This document shows positions 44,884 through 53,595 of a stretch of DNA of 64,000 nucleotides, piece after piece. Below the pieces are notes generated by a model, which saw only the letters and a program-made list of their open reading frames with translations, searched no databases and was not told the origin of the DNA. A program made the position numbers and the translations under genes. Every line of letters starts with the position of its first letter. The stretch's first letter is position 1. Origin of the DNA: Parapusillimonas sp013416435. GTDB lineage: Bacteria; Pseudomonadota; Gammaproteobacteria; Burkholderiales; Burkholderiaceae_B. Where the stretch lies: assembly GCF_052180245.1 (NCBI RefSeq), contig NZ_CP197474.1, forward strand, positions 620,001 to 684,000. Reading direction: 5' to 3'.

Positions 44884-45591
44884 TCACCGCAATTGCGCGC
44901 GAAGCTCGTCCTGCAAGGTGGGCGCCAACCCCAGCTTGCGCCCCAGCTCATCCAGGTAAGCCTTTTCCATGAAGCTGTCGTCTTCGATGACCAGCAGGCT
45001 GGCGAGATAAATCTCGGCAGCGATCTCGGGTGTGCGAGCCAGTGCCGCAACTTCTGCCGGGTCAGCGGGCTTCTTCAGTTCAGCATCGAACCAGGCCATG
45101 TCGGCGCGGCTGCTTGCCAGCTTCGCCACTTCGGAATCGATCAATTGCCTTTCCTTGTCGCCGATATGCCCATCCGCCTTGGCGGCGGCGATCATGGCGG
45201 CCAGGATGGCTTTGCTGTGCTGTTCAGCATCGGTGGCGCCGGTCTTCAGCGTGGGCGACGGCGGCGGGGAATAAGGCAGTGGCTGTGCAGGCTGGGGGGC
45301 GGGCTGGCCAGCGGGCTGGGCCGATTGTTTCGTCTGCCAGTCCTGGTAGGCCTTGAGCGCGACGGCGCCCAATGCGGCCGCGCCGCCGTAGGCAGCCAGT
45401 TTGCCGCCCATTTTCCGGAACTTCTTGTTGCCCAGCAGCAGCCCCAAGGCGCCTCCGGCCAGTGCGCCGCCGCCGAAACCGCCAAGATTGGACCCAAGGC
45501 CCGGCGCAGCATCCTGGATGCGCGAGCCGGCATCCTGGCCCAGGCTTTTTCCGGACTGAAGCAGTTGTTGCAGGAGCTGTTGTACCGACAT
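44884..45591 (-). CDS. DUF533/TerB-like inner-membrane-associated protein
   Basis: A 235-residue protein similar to YebE. The first 85 residues are Gly/Ala-rich with a hydrophobic stretch (GGFGGGALAGGALGLLLG, then AAYGGAAALGAVALKAY), followed by a Pro/Gln-rich linker (about 90-115). The C-terminal helical domain resembles TerB, with AILAAMIAAAKADGHIGDKERQLI, an EF-hand-like acidic DG segment. YebE responds to envelope stress in enterobacteria; the role here is unknown. It is a single-gene unit on the minus strand, bounded by repeats on both sides. Confidence 0.85.
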   Translation of the reverse strand: MSVQQLLQQLLQSGKSLGQDAGSRIQDAAPGLGSNLGGFGGGALAGGALGLLLGNKKFRKMGGKLAAYGGAAALGAVALKAYQDWQTKQSAQPAGQPAPQPAQPLPYSPPPSPTLKTGATDAEQHSKAILAAMIAAAKADGHIGDKERQLIDSEVAKLASSRADMAWFDAELKKPADPAEVAALARTPEIAAEIYLASLLVIEDDSFMEKAYLDELGRKLGLAPTLQDELRAQLR

Positions 45592-45668
45592 GTGGTTGAC
45601 GTCCTCTTTATGAAATAAACGGCTAAAGGACGTCAGACAGCGTTCCAGGGCGAAAGTTGCATGTGCGA

Positions 45669-45758
45669 GGGGTCAGACCCCGCTCGCCCCCTTTTGCCTG
45701 GGGTCAGACCCCATACGGGGTCTGACCCCTCAAGTCTTCGCGCGGGGGGTCTGACCCC
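45669..45758. repeat. Palindromic repeat cluster 9 (one unit, two half units)
   Basis: A half arm GGGGTCAGACCCC lies at 45669-45681, a full unit at 45700-45729 (spacer ATAC) and an opposite half arm at 45745-45758. The cluster lies between the start of the DUF533 gene and the stop of the MFS gene (11 nt away), both on the minus strand. Confidence 0.9.
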
Positions 45759-45768
45759 TCAAATCTCT

Positions 45769-47061
45769 TCATTCCGCCGCCGTAGCAATAGGCCGTGCCC
45801 GGATCGTCGTGCCTCGGGAGGGTAGGCCGAGCGAAATCGCCGCGGCGCCGAACAGCAGGAGGCCTGCCGCTCCGAAGGCGATCAGGTGGGTGCCGAACGC
45901 CTCGTACGCCCAGCCGCCCAGCCATGAACTGATCATGCCGCCGATCTGGTGGCCGACATACGCCCAGCCGCAAAGCACGCCGACCAGACGGGTGCCATAG
46001 ACATCGGCCATGATGGCCGAGGACAGGGCGACGCTGCCCGCCCACACGAGGCCGCCGACCGATGCCACGCTGTACAGCTGCCAAGGGGCGAGCGCTTCGA
46101 CCAGGCCGAAGAAGCCCAGGCCGCGGACCGTATAGATGATCGCCAGGATATAGCGCCGTTCGACCATGTCGGACAGTTTCCCCAAGGCGAAGGAACTGAA
46201 GATGGCGACCAGGCCGATCAAGGCGATGCCGAACGCGCTGCTCCGGGCATCGAAGCCATGGTCCATCAGCATGGGCACACCATGGGTGCCAAGCAGATTC
46301 ATGCTGAAGCCGCAAGCGAACATACCCAGCGTCAGTTGCCAGAAGGGAAGGGTCCGCACGGCGGCGGCGGCCCGTAGCGGGTGCGCCTGTGCCCCAGCGG
46401 AATGCGGCGGGACTGCACAGGAGGCCTGCACCGGCGCGTGGGGCCGGACGGGCGCGGGCGCCGCGAGCGTGTCCGCGTGTTCCGGGGCATTGTCGCGGAT
46501 GACGAACAAAGCGCAAGGCAGCGTGATCAGCGTAAACACGGCAGCGAAGCCCGCTAAGGTCGCCTGCCAGCCAAAGGTGCTGATCGATGAGGTAAACAAA
46601 GGGGTCAGGATGGCGATGCCGGCCATGGACCCGGCGGACAGCACAAACAGCGCCATGCCGCGCTGACGGACGAACCAGCGGCTGATGACCGGGGTCAGCG
46701 AGACGGGGCTGGCGAGCGCCAGGCCGATGGACAAGCCCACCCCATAGCTCAGGGCGAGGCTGAGCACCCCTTGCGCATAGATGGTGCCGACTATGGACAC
46801 GGCGACGAAGAGTGCGCCAAGAAGCAGCACGCGGCGTGTTCCCCAGGACGTGACCAGTTGCCCCGCAAGCGGCATGGTAAGGCCGTAGGTCAGCATGCCG
46901 GCGGCGATTATGCTGGAAAGCTCGCTGCGCGTCATGCCCAGATCCTGGGTCATGGGAAGAAAGAAGGGGCCCGCGCCCAGGCGCAGGCCGACGGTCAGAA
47001 GAGTCAGCACCGTTGCCGCCCAGACTATGGCCCATCCGTAATACATGCTCTTGCCGCCCAT
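45769..47061 (-). CDS. MFS transporter (oxalate/monocarboxylate-type)
   Basis: A 430-residue carrier with about 12 hydrophobic helices and a cytoplasmic loop near 195-230 after helix 6. It begins YYGWAIVWAATVLTLLTVGLRLGAGPFFLPM and has the loop 2-3 text GTRRVLLLGALF; the YGW start and overall pattern resemble the MCT/OFA (oxalate:formate antiporter-like) group of the major facilitator superfamily. GGAG precedes the ATG at 47061. The LysR gene 110 nt upstream on the same strand may control it. The likely substrate is a carboxylate, by family analogy only. Confidence 0.88.
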   Translation of the reverse strand: MGGKSMYYGWAIVWAATVLTLLTVGLRLGAGPFFLPMTQDLGMTRSELSSIIAAGMLTYGLTMPLAGQLVTSWGTRRVLLLGALFVAVSIVGTIYAQGVLSLALSYGVGLSIGLALASPVSLTPVISRWFVRQRGMALFVLSAGSMAGIAILTPLFTSSISTFGWQATLAGFAAVFTLITLPCALFVIRDNAPEHADTLAAPAPVRPHAPVQASCAVPPHSAGAQAHPLRAAAAVRTLPFWQLTLGMFACGFSMNLLGTHGVPMLMDHGFDARSSAFGIALIGLVAIFSSFALGKLSDMVERRYILAIIYTVRGLGFFGLVEALAPWQLYSVASVGGLVWAGSVALSSAIMADVYGTRLVGVLCGWAYVGHQIGGMISSWLGGWAYEAFGTHLIAFGAAGLLLFGAAAISLGLPSRGTTIRARPIATAAE

Positions 47062-47171
47062 CTTCTTGCTCCGCCTTTTCCGATCCCCCTATTCAAGCGC
47101 TTTATGGCGATTTCGGCAAGTGCGCCGCGGGGCGGCGTCCGTTGCTCCAGGCCATGGGCGCCGGCACCTGC

Positions 47172-48086
47172 TCAGATGCCGCGCCACTCTTGCATGACCA
47201 ATTCAATCATCTTGCCGGCAAAGTAGGTCTGGTTCCTGCTTTTGAGCGCAACAAGGCCCATCGTCCGGCTCAGCTTGGGCTTTTCCAAAGGCCGTGCCGA
47301 AAGGCGCGGACTCATCGATGCGGCGGACAAAGCCCCTTCGGGCACGATCGCGATCCCGACTCCGGCGGCGACAAACTGCATCATGGTGGTGAACTGGGTC
47401 ACGGTGATGGAATGGCTGAGGGTCAGCCCATTCGTGACGGCGACGGCGTCGATCACGCGCCGCGTCCGGGAGTCCGACGGCAATGAAACCAGCTGCTCCG
47501 CCTGTATGTCGTGCCATGACACCTGTCTGCGTCTTTCAAGGCGGTGGCCCTTGGGCAGCAAGACATGGAAGTACTGTGTGCTCAACGGCACGGTGGAAAA
47601 AATGGGCGCAATATCATCGAGATACGTCAACCCGAAATCGGAGACGCCCGAGCGCAGGTTTTCGATGACGGTGCCATGCACACCCTCATGGATATGCAGG
47701 GTGACGTTCGGATGGGTCTGGCGGTAGCGGGCAGCGATCGCGGGAAGCACCGTCGCGGCCACCGACATGACCGACGAAATGATGACTTGGCCGCGCTGTC
47801 CGGCTTCGCGTTCTTGCACTGCTTTCAGGTAGATCTGGACATCGTTCAAGACTCGCTCGGCAAGCGCAACGAATTCCTTGCCTGCCTCGGTGATCTCCAC
47901 GCTGCGGGTCGTGCGATCGAACAAGGCGAGTCCCAGAAGGCGCTCGACTCGCTGCACGGTGCGCGTGAGCACGGGTTGCGAAACATTCAAGGTGATCGCG
48001 GCAGCGTTGAAGCTTCCATATTCGGCAATGGTTTTGATGGCGAGCAGCTCTTTCGCGCTGAGATCCAGCTGATGGGGTTGAATCAT
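47172..48086 (-). CDS. LysR-family transcriptional regulator
   Basis: A 304-residue regulator; the ATG at 48086 is preferred to an in-frame TTG ten codons upstream. The N-terminal helix-turn-helix (about 10-70) has LLAIKTIAEYGSFNAAAITLNVSQPVLTRTVQRVERLLG, followed by the effector domain. It is divergent from the UGSC-family operon (start 48200) and parallel to the MFS gene, so it may control either or both. The 113-nt divergent gap contains a short TTCC-N4-GGAA dyad. Confidence 0.92.
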   Translation of the reverse strand: MIQPHQLDLSAKELLAIKTIAEYGSFNAAAITLNVSQPVLTRTVQRVERLLGLALFDRTTRSVEITEAGKEFVALAERVLNDVQIYLKAVQEREAGQRGQVIISSVMSVAATVLPAIAARYRQTHPNVTLHIHEGVHGTVIENLRSGVSDFGLTYLDDIAPIFSTVPLSTQYFHVLLPKGHRLERRRQVSWHDIQAEQLVSLPSDSRTRRVIDAVAVTNGLTLSHSITVTQFTTMMQFVAAGVGIAIVPEGALSAASMSPRLSARPLEKPKLSRTMGLVALKSRNQTYFAGKMIELVMQEWRGI

Positions 48087-48133
48087 GGCCAAGCCTGATT
48101 TATGTCGAAAGCGCAATTATCTCAGTTAATAGA

Positions 48134-48145
48134 TTCCTGTTGGAA
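48134..48145. promoter_or_regulatory. Small dyad in the LysR/UGSC divergent gap
   Basis: TTCC (48134-48137) and GGAA (48142-48145) flank TGTT in the gap between the LysR gene and the UGSC operon. It is short, and only its position suggests a regulatory role. Confidence 0.25.
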
Positions 48146-48199
48146 ACAATAAAAAGGCTCATTAAGATGGTCTCATGTCATTTCAGGAGGCTTGGAATC

Positions 48200-49300
48200 A
48201 TGAACGCCATGGCAGAAGACAGTACCGTCGACGCGGATGTCGACTTGGTGGAGTATTACTACGAGCAAGGCTTCAGTGACGGACTTCCGCTCGTGCCGCC
48301 TACGCCCGAGAAAATCGAAGCGGTCGTTCGCGAGCTGGGCGGGGATCCCAGCTATGTGGAATGCAAAGTCGCCCCGCGCTGGGGAGAACTCACGCGTGAA
48401 GTGATGGCGATCAATATGGTGATGGCCGGCTGCAAGCCCGCTTACGCTCCCGTCGTGCGTGCGGCAATGCTCGCCTTGACCGATCCCGCATTCAACTTGA
48501 ACGGCGTCCAGGCGACGACTCACGTGGCTTCGCCGCTCATCGTCGTCAACGGCCCGATTGCAGCCGAGATCGGCATGAACGGGGGGGCCAATGTCTTTGG
48601 TTCGGGCAATAGAGCCAACGCGACCATCGGCCGCGCGATCCGGCTGATCATGCTCAACGTGGGCGGTGCCTGGCCGGGCGACCTGGACAAGAGCACGCTG
48701 GGCCATCCCGGCAAGTACACATACTGCGTGGCGGAAAACGAAGCGCAAAGCCCGCTTGCGCCCTATCACGTGGAGCACGGCTTCCCTGCCGGAGAATCGA
48801 CGGTATTCGCGCTTGCCGCGGAAGCGCCGCACAGCGCCACGAATCACGTCTCGAACGACCCCGAGGGGATCCTGGATACGATCTGCTCGGTGATGAGCAC
48901 GATAGGCTCGAATACCGCGGTGCTGGGAGGGCACATGGCCGTCGTGCTGGGCCTGGAGCACGCCAGGACGATCGCACAGCATGGATGGAACAGGGCGGAC
49001 ATCCGCAACTACCTCTTCATGAACCATGGCAACCGTTTCATCGATCTTGCCTATGGCCATCGCTACGGCAAAGTCTACAACCGCAATCTTCCCAAGTGGT
49101 ACAAGCGCGAAGACGACACGCGCATCCCCATCGTCCATGACCCCGACAACATTCATTTGTTCGTCATGGGCGGAGAAGCAGGGCGGTTCTCGGCGGTCAT
49201 CCCCGGCTGGGGCCACATGAGCACGCCGGTGCTGAAGCCCGTCGATGCAGCCGCGATGCCGGACGGGCCGGATTGCTCCAGCGGCACATGTTCACTTTGA
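48200..49300 (+). CDS. Conserved protein of unknown function, partner of a UGSC-family protein
   Basis: A 366-residue cytoplasmic protein with no signal peptide. The ATG at 48200 follows AGGAGG (48185-48190). I cannot place it in a named enzyme family. Visible features are FSDGLPLVPPTPEKI (26-40), a Gly/Asn-rich stretch GMNGGANVFGSGNRANATIGRA (125-146), several His residues (190-193, 211, 216, 245, 254), and six Cys (55, 78, 176, 229, 359, 364). The last two form a C-terminal CSSGTC pair, suggestive of a flexible redox tail. The stop is 14 nt before the UGSC gene. The pairing implies a two-subunit or two-step enzyme, possibly thiol dependent. Confidence 0.7.
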   Translation: MNAMAEDSTVDADVDLVEYYYEQGFSDGLPLVPPTPEKIEAVVRELGGDPSYVECKVAPRWGELTREVMAINMVMAGCKPAYAPVVRAAMLALTDPAFNLNGVQATTHVASPLIVVNGPIAAEIGMNGGANVFGSGNRANATIGRAIRLIMLNVGGAWPGDLDKSTLGHPGKYTYCVAENEAQSPLAPYHVEHGFPAGESTVFALAAEAPHSATNHVSNDPEGILDTICSVMSTIGSNTAVLGGHMAVVLGLEHARTIAQHGWNRADIRNYLFMNHGNRFIDLAYGHRYGKVYNRNLPKWYKREDDTRIPIVHDPDNIHLFVMGGEAGRFSAVIPGWGHMSTPVLKPVDAAAMPDGPDCSSGTCSL

Positions 49301-49314
49301 TACGGGGAAAAAAC

Positions 49315-49911
49315 ATGCTGATGAAAACCAAGGACGGAAGTGTGCGCGTCTACGATCCGCGCGGCATCGTGCGCTCCGTTGAAATGCCGACGGCGGCAAG
49401 AAAGGCCAGTCTGGACGGATTGAGGCTGGGCGTACTCGACAATTCCAAGTGGAACGCCAACAAGCTGCTCAGGGGCGCCATCGACGCGCTCAAGCAGGAG
49501 GTCGGCTTCAAGGCGGTGAACTACTACGTCAAGCACAGTTTCTCGAAGGATGCGGCGCCGGAACTGATCGCGCAGATCATCCAGGAAAACGACATCGTAT
49601 TGACGGCGATCGGCGACTGCGGCTCGTGCACGTCCGGCTGCCTGAGAGACGCCATCGCTCTTGAAAGCGCAGGGGTTCCGACAGCGGTCATCGTCACGAC
49701 GGAGTTCGTCAAGGAGACTGTCCTGACCCGGGAAGCGCTGGGCATGCTGGACCTGGAGCCGGTCATCATCGCACACCCGGTCAGCTCGATCACGATGGAA
49801 GAGGTGGCACAGCGCGTAGCGCAGATTCTGACCCAGGCGCAAGCGGTCTGGAAGGGAGAGCAAAAGGGCGCAGCCGCGAAATACCTTGAGAATCGGCGTT
49901 CACCCGACTGA
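49315..49911 (+). CDS. UGSC-family (seleno)protein homologue, cysteine form
   Basis: A 198-residue protein centred on DCGSCTSGC (101-109). The Cys102-Gly-Ser-Cys105 segment corresponds to the U-G-S-C motif for which the family was named in marine metagenome selenoprotein surveys; here the first position is encoded by TGC (49618-49620), so this is a Cys homologue. Before it lies a Rossmann-like strand ENDIVLTAIG, and after it an AIALESAGVPTAVIVTTEF segment reminiscent of glycine/sarcosine reductase B-type proteins. An ATG at 49321 is an alternative start. It presumably acts with the preceding protein as a redox-active thiol enzyme; the substrate is unknown. Confidence 0.78.
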   Translation: MLMKTKDGSVRVYDPRGIVRSVEMPTAARKASLDGLRLGVLDNSKWNANKLLRGAIDALKQEVGFKAVNYYVKHSFSKDAAPELIAQIIQENDIVLTAIGDCGSCTSGCLRDAIALESAGVPTAVIVTTEFVKETVLTREALGMLDLEPVIIAHPVSSITMEEVAQRVAQILTQAQAVWKGEQKGAAAKYLENRRSPD

Positions 49912-50021
49912 GGACCGGGCCGGCTTGAGTTCCCGCGCCGCACGATACCGCCGCATGGCGGCTTTCCTGCGGCCGCGATGTCAATACAAAACATAAAACC
50001 ATCATCAGTGGAGACGAGACA

Positions 50022-51005
50022 ATGAAGAACGCGAAATTTTCCGCGGCGGCAGCGATGCTGGGCCTGGCGGCTTCCATGCAGCCGGCGCTCGTGTCGGCGG
50101 CGGAGTCTTATCCAAGCCGGTCGATCACCATGGTCGTTCCCTTTCCCGCCGGAGGGCCGACCGACATCGTGGCGCGGGTGGTCGGGCAGAAGCTATCGGA
50201 AGACCTGGGGCAATCCGTCGTCATAGACAACAAGCCCGGGGCCAGCAGCGTGATCGGGGCGGGCCAGGTCGCGCGAGCGGCGCCGGACGGCTACACCTTG
50301 CTGCTGAATTATTCCGGGCATGTCATCAACCCGTTTCTGAAAAAGGATCTTCCCTTTGATCCTTTGAAGGACTTCGAACCCATCGTGGGGCTGGCATCCA
50401 CGCCCCAGATCCTCGTCGTCTCGCCCAAAGTCCAGGCGAAATCCGTGGAGGAGCTTCTGACGCTTGCCAGGAATTCCGGGAAAAGCATGACGTTTGCTTC
50501 TTCCAGCGTTGGAGCGCCGGGACATCTGGCCGGAGAGCTGTTCAGCCAAATGACGAAGTTGCCGCTCATGCATGTTCCTTATAAAGGCAGCGCTCCCGCG
50601 CTGACGGATCTGGTGGGAGGGCAGGTGGACATGATGTTCGACAGCGCTCCGTCTTCCATCGTGTTCGTCCGCTCCGGCAAATTGAAAGCCCTGGGCGTCA
50701 CTTCCGAGAAGCGGACCGAGGTCGCGCCGGAACTTCCCACGATGGACGAGTCGGGCCTGAAGGGATTCAGCGTGACCACTTGGTATGGCGTGTGGGCCCC
50801 CGCCAAGACCCCGCCCGACATCATCGAGAAGCTGAATGCCGCCCTCAACAAGGCGCTAGCCGATACCGACGTCAGGGCCAAGCTGCTTCAAGCGGGCGCG
50901 GACCCTTTGGGTGGCTCACAACAGGACTTTGCCGCTTTCTGCCGATCGGAATCCGAACGCTACGGCGCGATCGTGAAGGCGGCCAATATCCAGCCCCAGT
51001 CTTAG
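50022..51005 (+). CDS. Bug/TctC-family receptor of the UGSC operon
   Basis: A 327-residue periplasmic receptor with a signal peptide (MKNAKFSAAAAMLGLAA, cleavage after SAAE near 27). Motifs: VVPFPAGGPTDIVARVV and VPYKGSAPALTDLVGGQVDMMF. It follows the UGSC gene by 110 nt on the same strand and is probably co-transcribed, providing the substrate of that two-gene system. This suggests the pair acts on an imported organic anion. No tctAB is adjacent. It ends 49 nt before the stop of the converging NDH-2 gene, with no repeat between them. Confidence 0.93.
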   Translation: MKNAKFSAAAAMLGLAASMQPALVSAAESYPSRSITMVVPFPAGGPTDIVARVVGQKLSEDLGQSVVIDNKPGASSVIGAGQVARAAPDGYTLLLNYSGHVINPFLKKDLPFDPLKDFEPIVGLASTPQILVVSPKVQAKSVEELLTLARNSGKSMTFASSSVGAPGHLAGELFSQMTKLPLMHVPYKGSAPALTDLVGGQVDMMFDSAPSSIVFVRSGKLKALGVTSEKRTEVAPELPTMDESGLKGFSVTTWYGVWAPAKTPPDIIEKLNAALNKALADTDVRAKLLQAGADPLGGSQQDFAAFCRSESERYGAIVKAANIQPQS

Positions 51006-51053
51006 GGCCGGCGCCGTCTGCCTTTCAGCATTGGCAGGCCCTGGGACCAGCGC

Positions 51054-52379
51054 TCAGTGAAGCTTGACTCGGGGAGCGCCGCGCTTTAGCAGCAGCCGTC
51101 CGAGAGCCAGGGCCGCCGTGCGCCCGAAGCCGAGGACGGCCAGGTGATGGGCAAGGTGCAGGCTCATGTACATCAGGCGCGCCACCAGTCCCTCAACGAA
51201 CCAGCTTTTCCCCGACAGGACGCCCATCAGGCTTCCGACGCCCCGGTTGTGCCCGATCGAGACCAGCGAACCATAGTCGCGAAACTCGAAATCCTGGTTC
51301 GTTTCCGCCGTCCCGCGGATGCGCGCGCCCAAGGCCGTGCACAAGAACGAGGCTTGTTGGTGGGCAACCTGCGCACGCGCCGGCAGATTCGTGTCCTGGC
51401 CCGCCCAGCGGGCTTGCGCGCAGTCGCCGAATGCATAGATGCATGGGTCCGCGGTGCGCAATCGCGAGTCCACCACCAGTTGGTTGGCGCGATTGGTTTC
51501 CAGTCCCAATTCGCTCAGCATGGAAGGCGCTTCGATCCCCGCCGCCCATACGCACAAGTCGGCTGGATAGCGCTTGCCTTCCTTGTCGGACAGATGGTCT
51601 TCGGAGACGCTTGCGACGCGTACGCCCGTGAGCACCTTGACGCCCCGCGATTCCAAGAGGGATTGAGCCGTGGAAGACAGCTTCGGAGGCAGGGCCGAAA
51701 GAATCCGGTCGGCGCCTTCAATGAGGGTGATGCGCATGCCGTAGCCCGGGCTTTGCTCGTGCAGGCCGTAGTAGACCAGCCCGGCGCGGGCCTCCAGCAG
51801 TTCGGCCGCCAGTTCCACCCCGGTGGCGCCCGCACCCACGATGGCGATCTCCAGCCCGGGGGATTCCGCGTCGCCCGGGCCGCCGTCGCGCTGGGCCGCC
51901 GGAGCGTGGCGCACCATCAGGCTCAGCAGTCGCTGCCGGAAACGTTCGGCCTGCTCGGTGGAGTCCAGTGTGATGGCATGCTCACGCGCACCGGGCGTGC
52001 CGAAGAAATTGGTTTTGCTGCCTATGGCGACCACGAGCGTGCTATAGGCGACACGGCGGGCGGGGAAGATCTCGAGGCCGGCGGGGCTGGAAACGGGCAG
52101 CAGCGACACTTCGCGCGAGGCGCGGTCCAGACCCTGCATTTCGCCCTGGATGAAGGTGAAGCCGCTTTCGCGCGCGAGCATGAAATACGAAAGGTCTTCC
52201 CGATGTATATCCAGGGTGCCGGCGGCCACCTCGTGCAGCGACGGTTTCCAGATATGGCTTTCCGCCTTGTCGATCAGGAAGACATGGCCGGGACCGAATT
52301 TCCGGCCCAGCTTGGCGGCGAGTTCCAGCCCGCCGGCCCCGCCTCCGACAATGACGACCCTATGGCTCTGATCAGGCAT
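51054..52379 (-). CDS. Type II NADH:quinone oxidoreductase (NDH-2-like)
   Basis: A 441-residue flavoprotein. The FAD motif VVIVGGGAGGLELAAKLG is near the N terminus, and a second dinucleotide site EIAIVGAGATGVELAAELL (about 160-180) binds NADH. A third FAD segment reads IYAFGDCAQ. The C terminus is amphipathic to hydrophobic (LMYMSLHLAHHLAVLGFGR), the membrane anchor typical of NDH-2. CAGGAG precedes the ATG at 52379. It passes electrons from NADH to the quinone pool without pumping protons. It is divergent from a Bug receptor gene and probably monocistronic. Confidence 0.9.
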   Translation of the reverse strand: MPDQSHRVVIVGGGAGGLELAAKLGRKFGPGHVFLIDKAESHIWKPSLHEVAAGTLDIHREDLSYFMLARESGFTFIQGEMQGLDRASREVSLLPVSSPAGLEIFPARRVAYSTLVVAIGSKTNFFGTPGAREHAITLDSTEQAERFRQRLLSLMVRHAPAAQRDGGPGDAESPGLEIAIVGAGATGVELAAELLEARAGLVYYGLHEQSPGYGMRITLIEGADRILSALPPKLSSTAQSLLESRGVKVLTGVRVASVSEDHLSDKEGKRYPADLCVWAAGIEAPSMLSELGLETNRANQLVVDSRLRTADPCIYAFGDCAQARWAGQDTNLPARAQVAHQQASFLCTALGARIRGTAETNQDFEFRDYGSLVSIGHNRGVGSLMGVLSGKSWFVEGLVARLMYMSLHLAHHLAVLGFGRTAALALGRLLLKRGAPRVKLH

Positions 52380-52478
52380 GCTTTGCTCCTGGTAAAGCGA
52401 CGCGCGTTCCCACAGCATACAATAGAGCCCGAAAAATCCTTGCGATTCAATCGTTTTTCATCTTTTCGAGGTCAGTAT

Positions 52479-53462
52479 ATGTCCATACAGAAACTAGGCG
52501 CCGCGCTGGCGGCTGCCGCCGTCTTCGGCGCCCTGTCCACCAATGCGGCAGCCGCGGAATGGCCCGGCGCAAAGCCCATCACCATGATCATTCCTTACGC
52601 CGCAGGCGGCTTCGCCGATACCCGCATGCGCATGCTGGGCGAAGAGCTGGCAAAGGAACTCAAGGCGAATGTCGTCATTGAAAACAAGGCCGGCGCCGGC
52701 GGCGTCATCGGTACCGCGGAAATCGCGCGCGCCAAGCCTGACGGCTATACCATCGGCAGCGGCCACCTGGCCCCCTTGTCGGTGAATCCGACGCTGATGC
52801 CCAAGAACGTGCCCTACGACGTCCAGAAAGACCTGACGCCCGTCATCCTGATCGAAGAGGCGCCGCTCATCCTGAACGTCAACAAGAAAGTACCCGTCAA
52901 CAGCATTGCCGAGTTGATAGACCTGAGCAAGAAGGACCCGGGCCGGATCACCTTCGGCTCGTCGGGCGTGGGCGGTGCCCACCACCTGTCGGGCGAGCTG
53001 TTCGCCAATAGCGCCGGCGTCGAAATGACGCACGTGCCTTATAAAGGCGGAGCGCCCGCCGCGACCGACCTGATGGCGGGCCACATCGACATGATGTTCG
53101 AAATGGGCTATGCCGCCATGCCGGCCATCCAGGCCGACAAAGTGAAGCCCTTGGGCGTGACCAGCAGCCAGCGCCTGCCGCTCTTGCCCAATGTACCGAC
53201 CATCGCAGAAGCCGGCCTGCCCGGTTTCGAGTCGTACAACTGGCAAGGCATCGTCGTGCCCGCCGGCACGCCGCAAGACGTCGTCGAGAAACTCAACACA
53301 GCCTTCAACAAGATCCTGAAGAAGCCGGAAGTCATCCAGGCTTTCGAACAGACCGGCGGCCAGGTCGGTGGCGGCACGCCCGAAGAGTTCGGCAAGTTCA
53401 TCCAGGATGAGCGCGCCAAATGGGCGGAAGTGATCAAGGAAGCCAATATTTCGGTCGACTAA
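52479..53462 (+). CDS. Bug/TctC-family receptor
   Basis: A 327-residue periplasmic receptor; the frame is open far upstream, but the protein starts at the ATG at 52479 with signal peptide MSIQKLGAALAAAAVFGAL, cleaved after NAAAA. Motifs: IIPYAAGGFADTRMRMLG, in which the usual PAGGP is YAAGGF and the Asp in D-T/I-x-x-R is kept, and VPYKGGAPAATDLMAGHIDMMF. It stands alone: divergent from NDH-2 and convergent with the acyl-CoA dehydrogenase gene. The partner transporter is unknown; tctAB at 55786-57758 already has its own receptor. Confidence 0.92.
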   Translation: MSIQKLGAALAAAAVFGALSTNAAAAEWPGAKPITMIIPYAAGGFADTRMRMLGEELAKELKANVVIENKAGAGGVIGTAEIARAKPDGYTIGSGHLAPLSVNPTLMPKNVPYDVQKDLTPVILIEEAPLILNVNKKVPVNSIAELIDLSKKDPGRITFGSSGVGGAHHLSGELFANSAGVEMTHVPYKGGAPAATDLMAGHIDMMFEMGYAAMPAIQADKVKPLGVTSSQRLPLLPNVPTIAEAGLPGFESYNWQGIVVPAGTPQDVVEKLNTAFNKILKKPEVIQAFEQTGGQVGGGTPEEFGKFIQDERAKWAEVIKEANISVD

Positions 53463-53472
53463 CAGGGGACTG

Positions 53473-53583
53473 GGGGTCGGACCCCGTGCGGGGTCCGACC
53501 TCAGAATCATGCGGGGTCAGACCCCGTACGGGGTCCGACCCCAGAATCCTGCCGGGGTCAGACCCCGAATGGGGTCTGACCCC
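53473..53583. repeat. Palindromic repeat cluster 10 (three units)
   Basis: Units lie at 53473-53501 (TCGGA/TCCGA arms), 53513-53542 (TCAGA with TCCGA, one mismatch) and 53554-53583 (spacer GAAT). The linkers both contain CAGAATC, so the units probably arose by local tandem duplication. They separate a receptor gene from the converging acyl-CoA dehydrogenase gene (stop 12 nt away). Confidence 0.93.
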
Positions 53584-53595
53584 CGACCGTCCCGA

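Noticed and set aside
49315..49911. UGSC protein as a true selenoprotein
   Set aside because: The first motif position is a TGC codon, no in-frame TGA is present, and no SECIS-like context is needed to read the frame.
51144..52478. A 772-codon fusion of the receptor with a long N-terminal extension
   Set aside because: The extension is antisense to the NDH-2 gene; a normal signal peptide begins at 52479.
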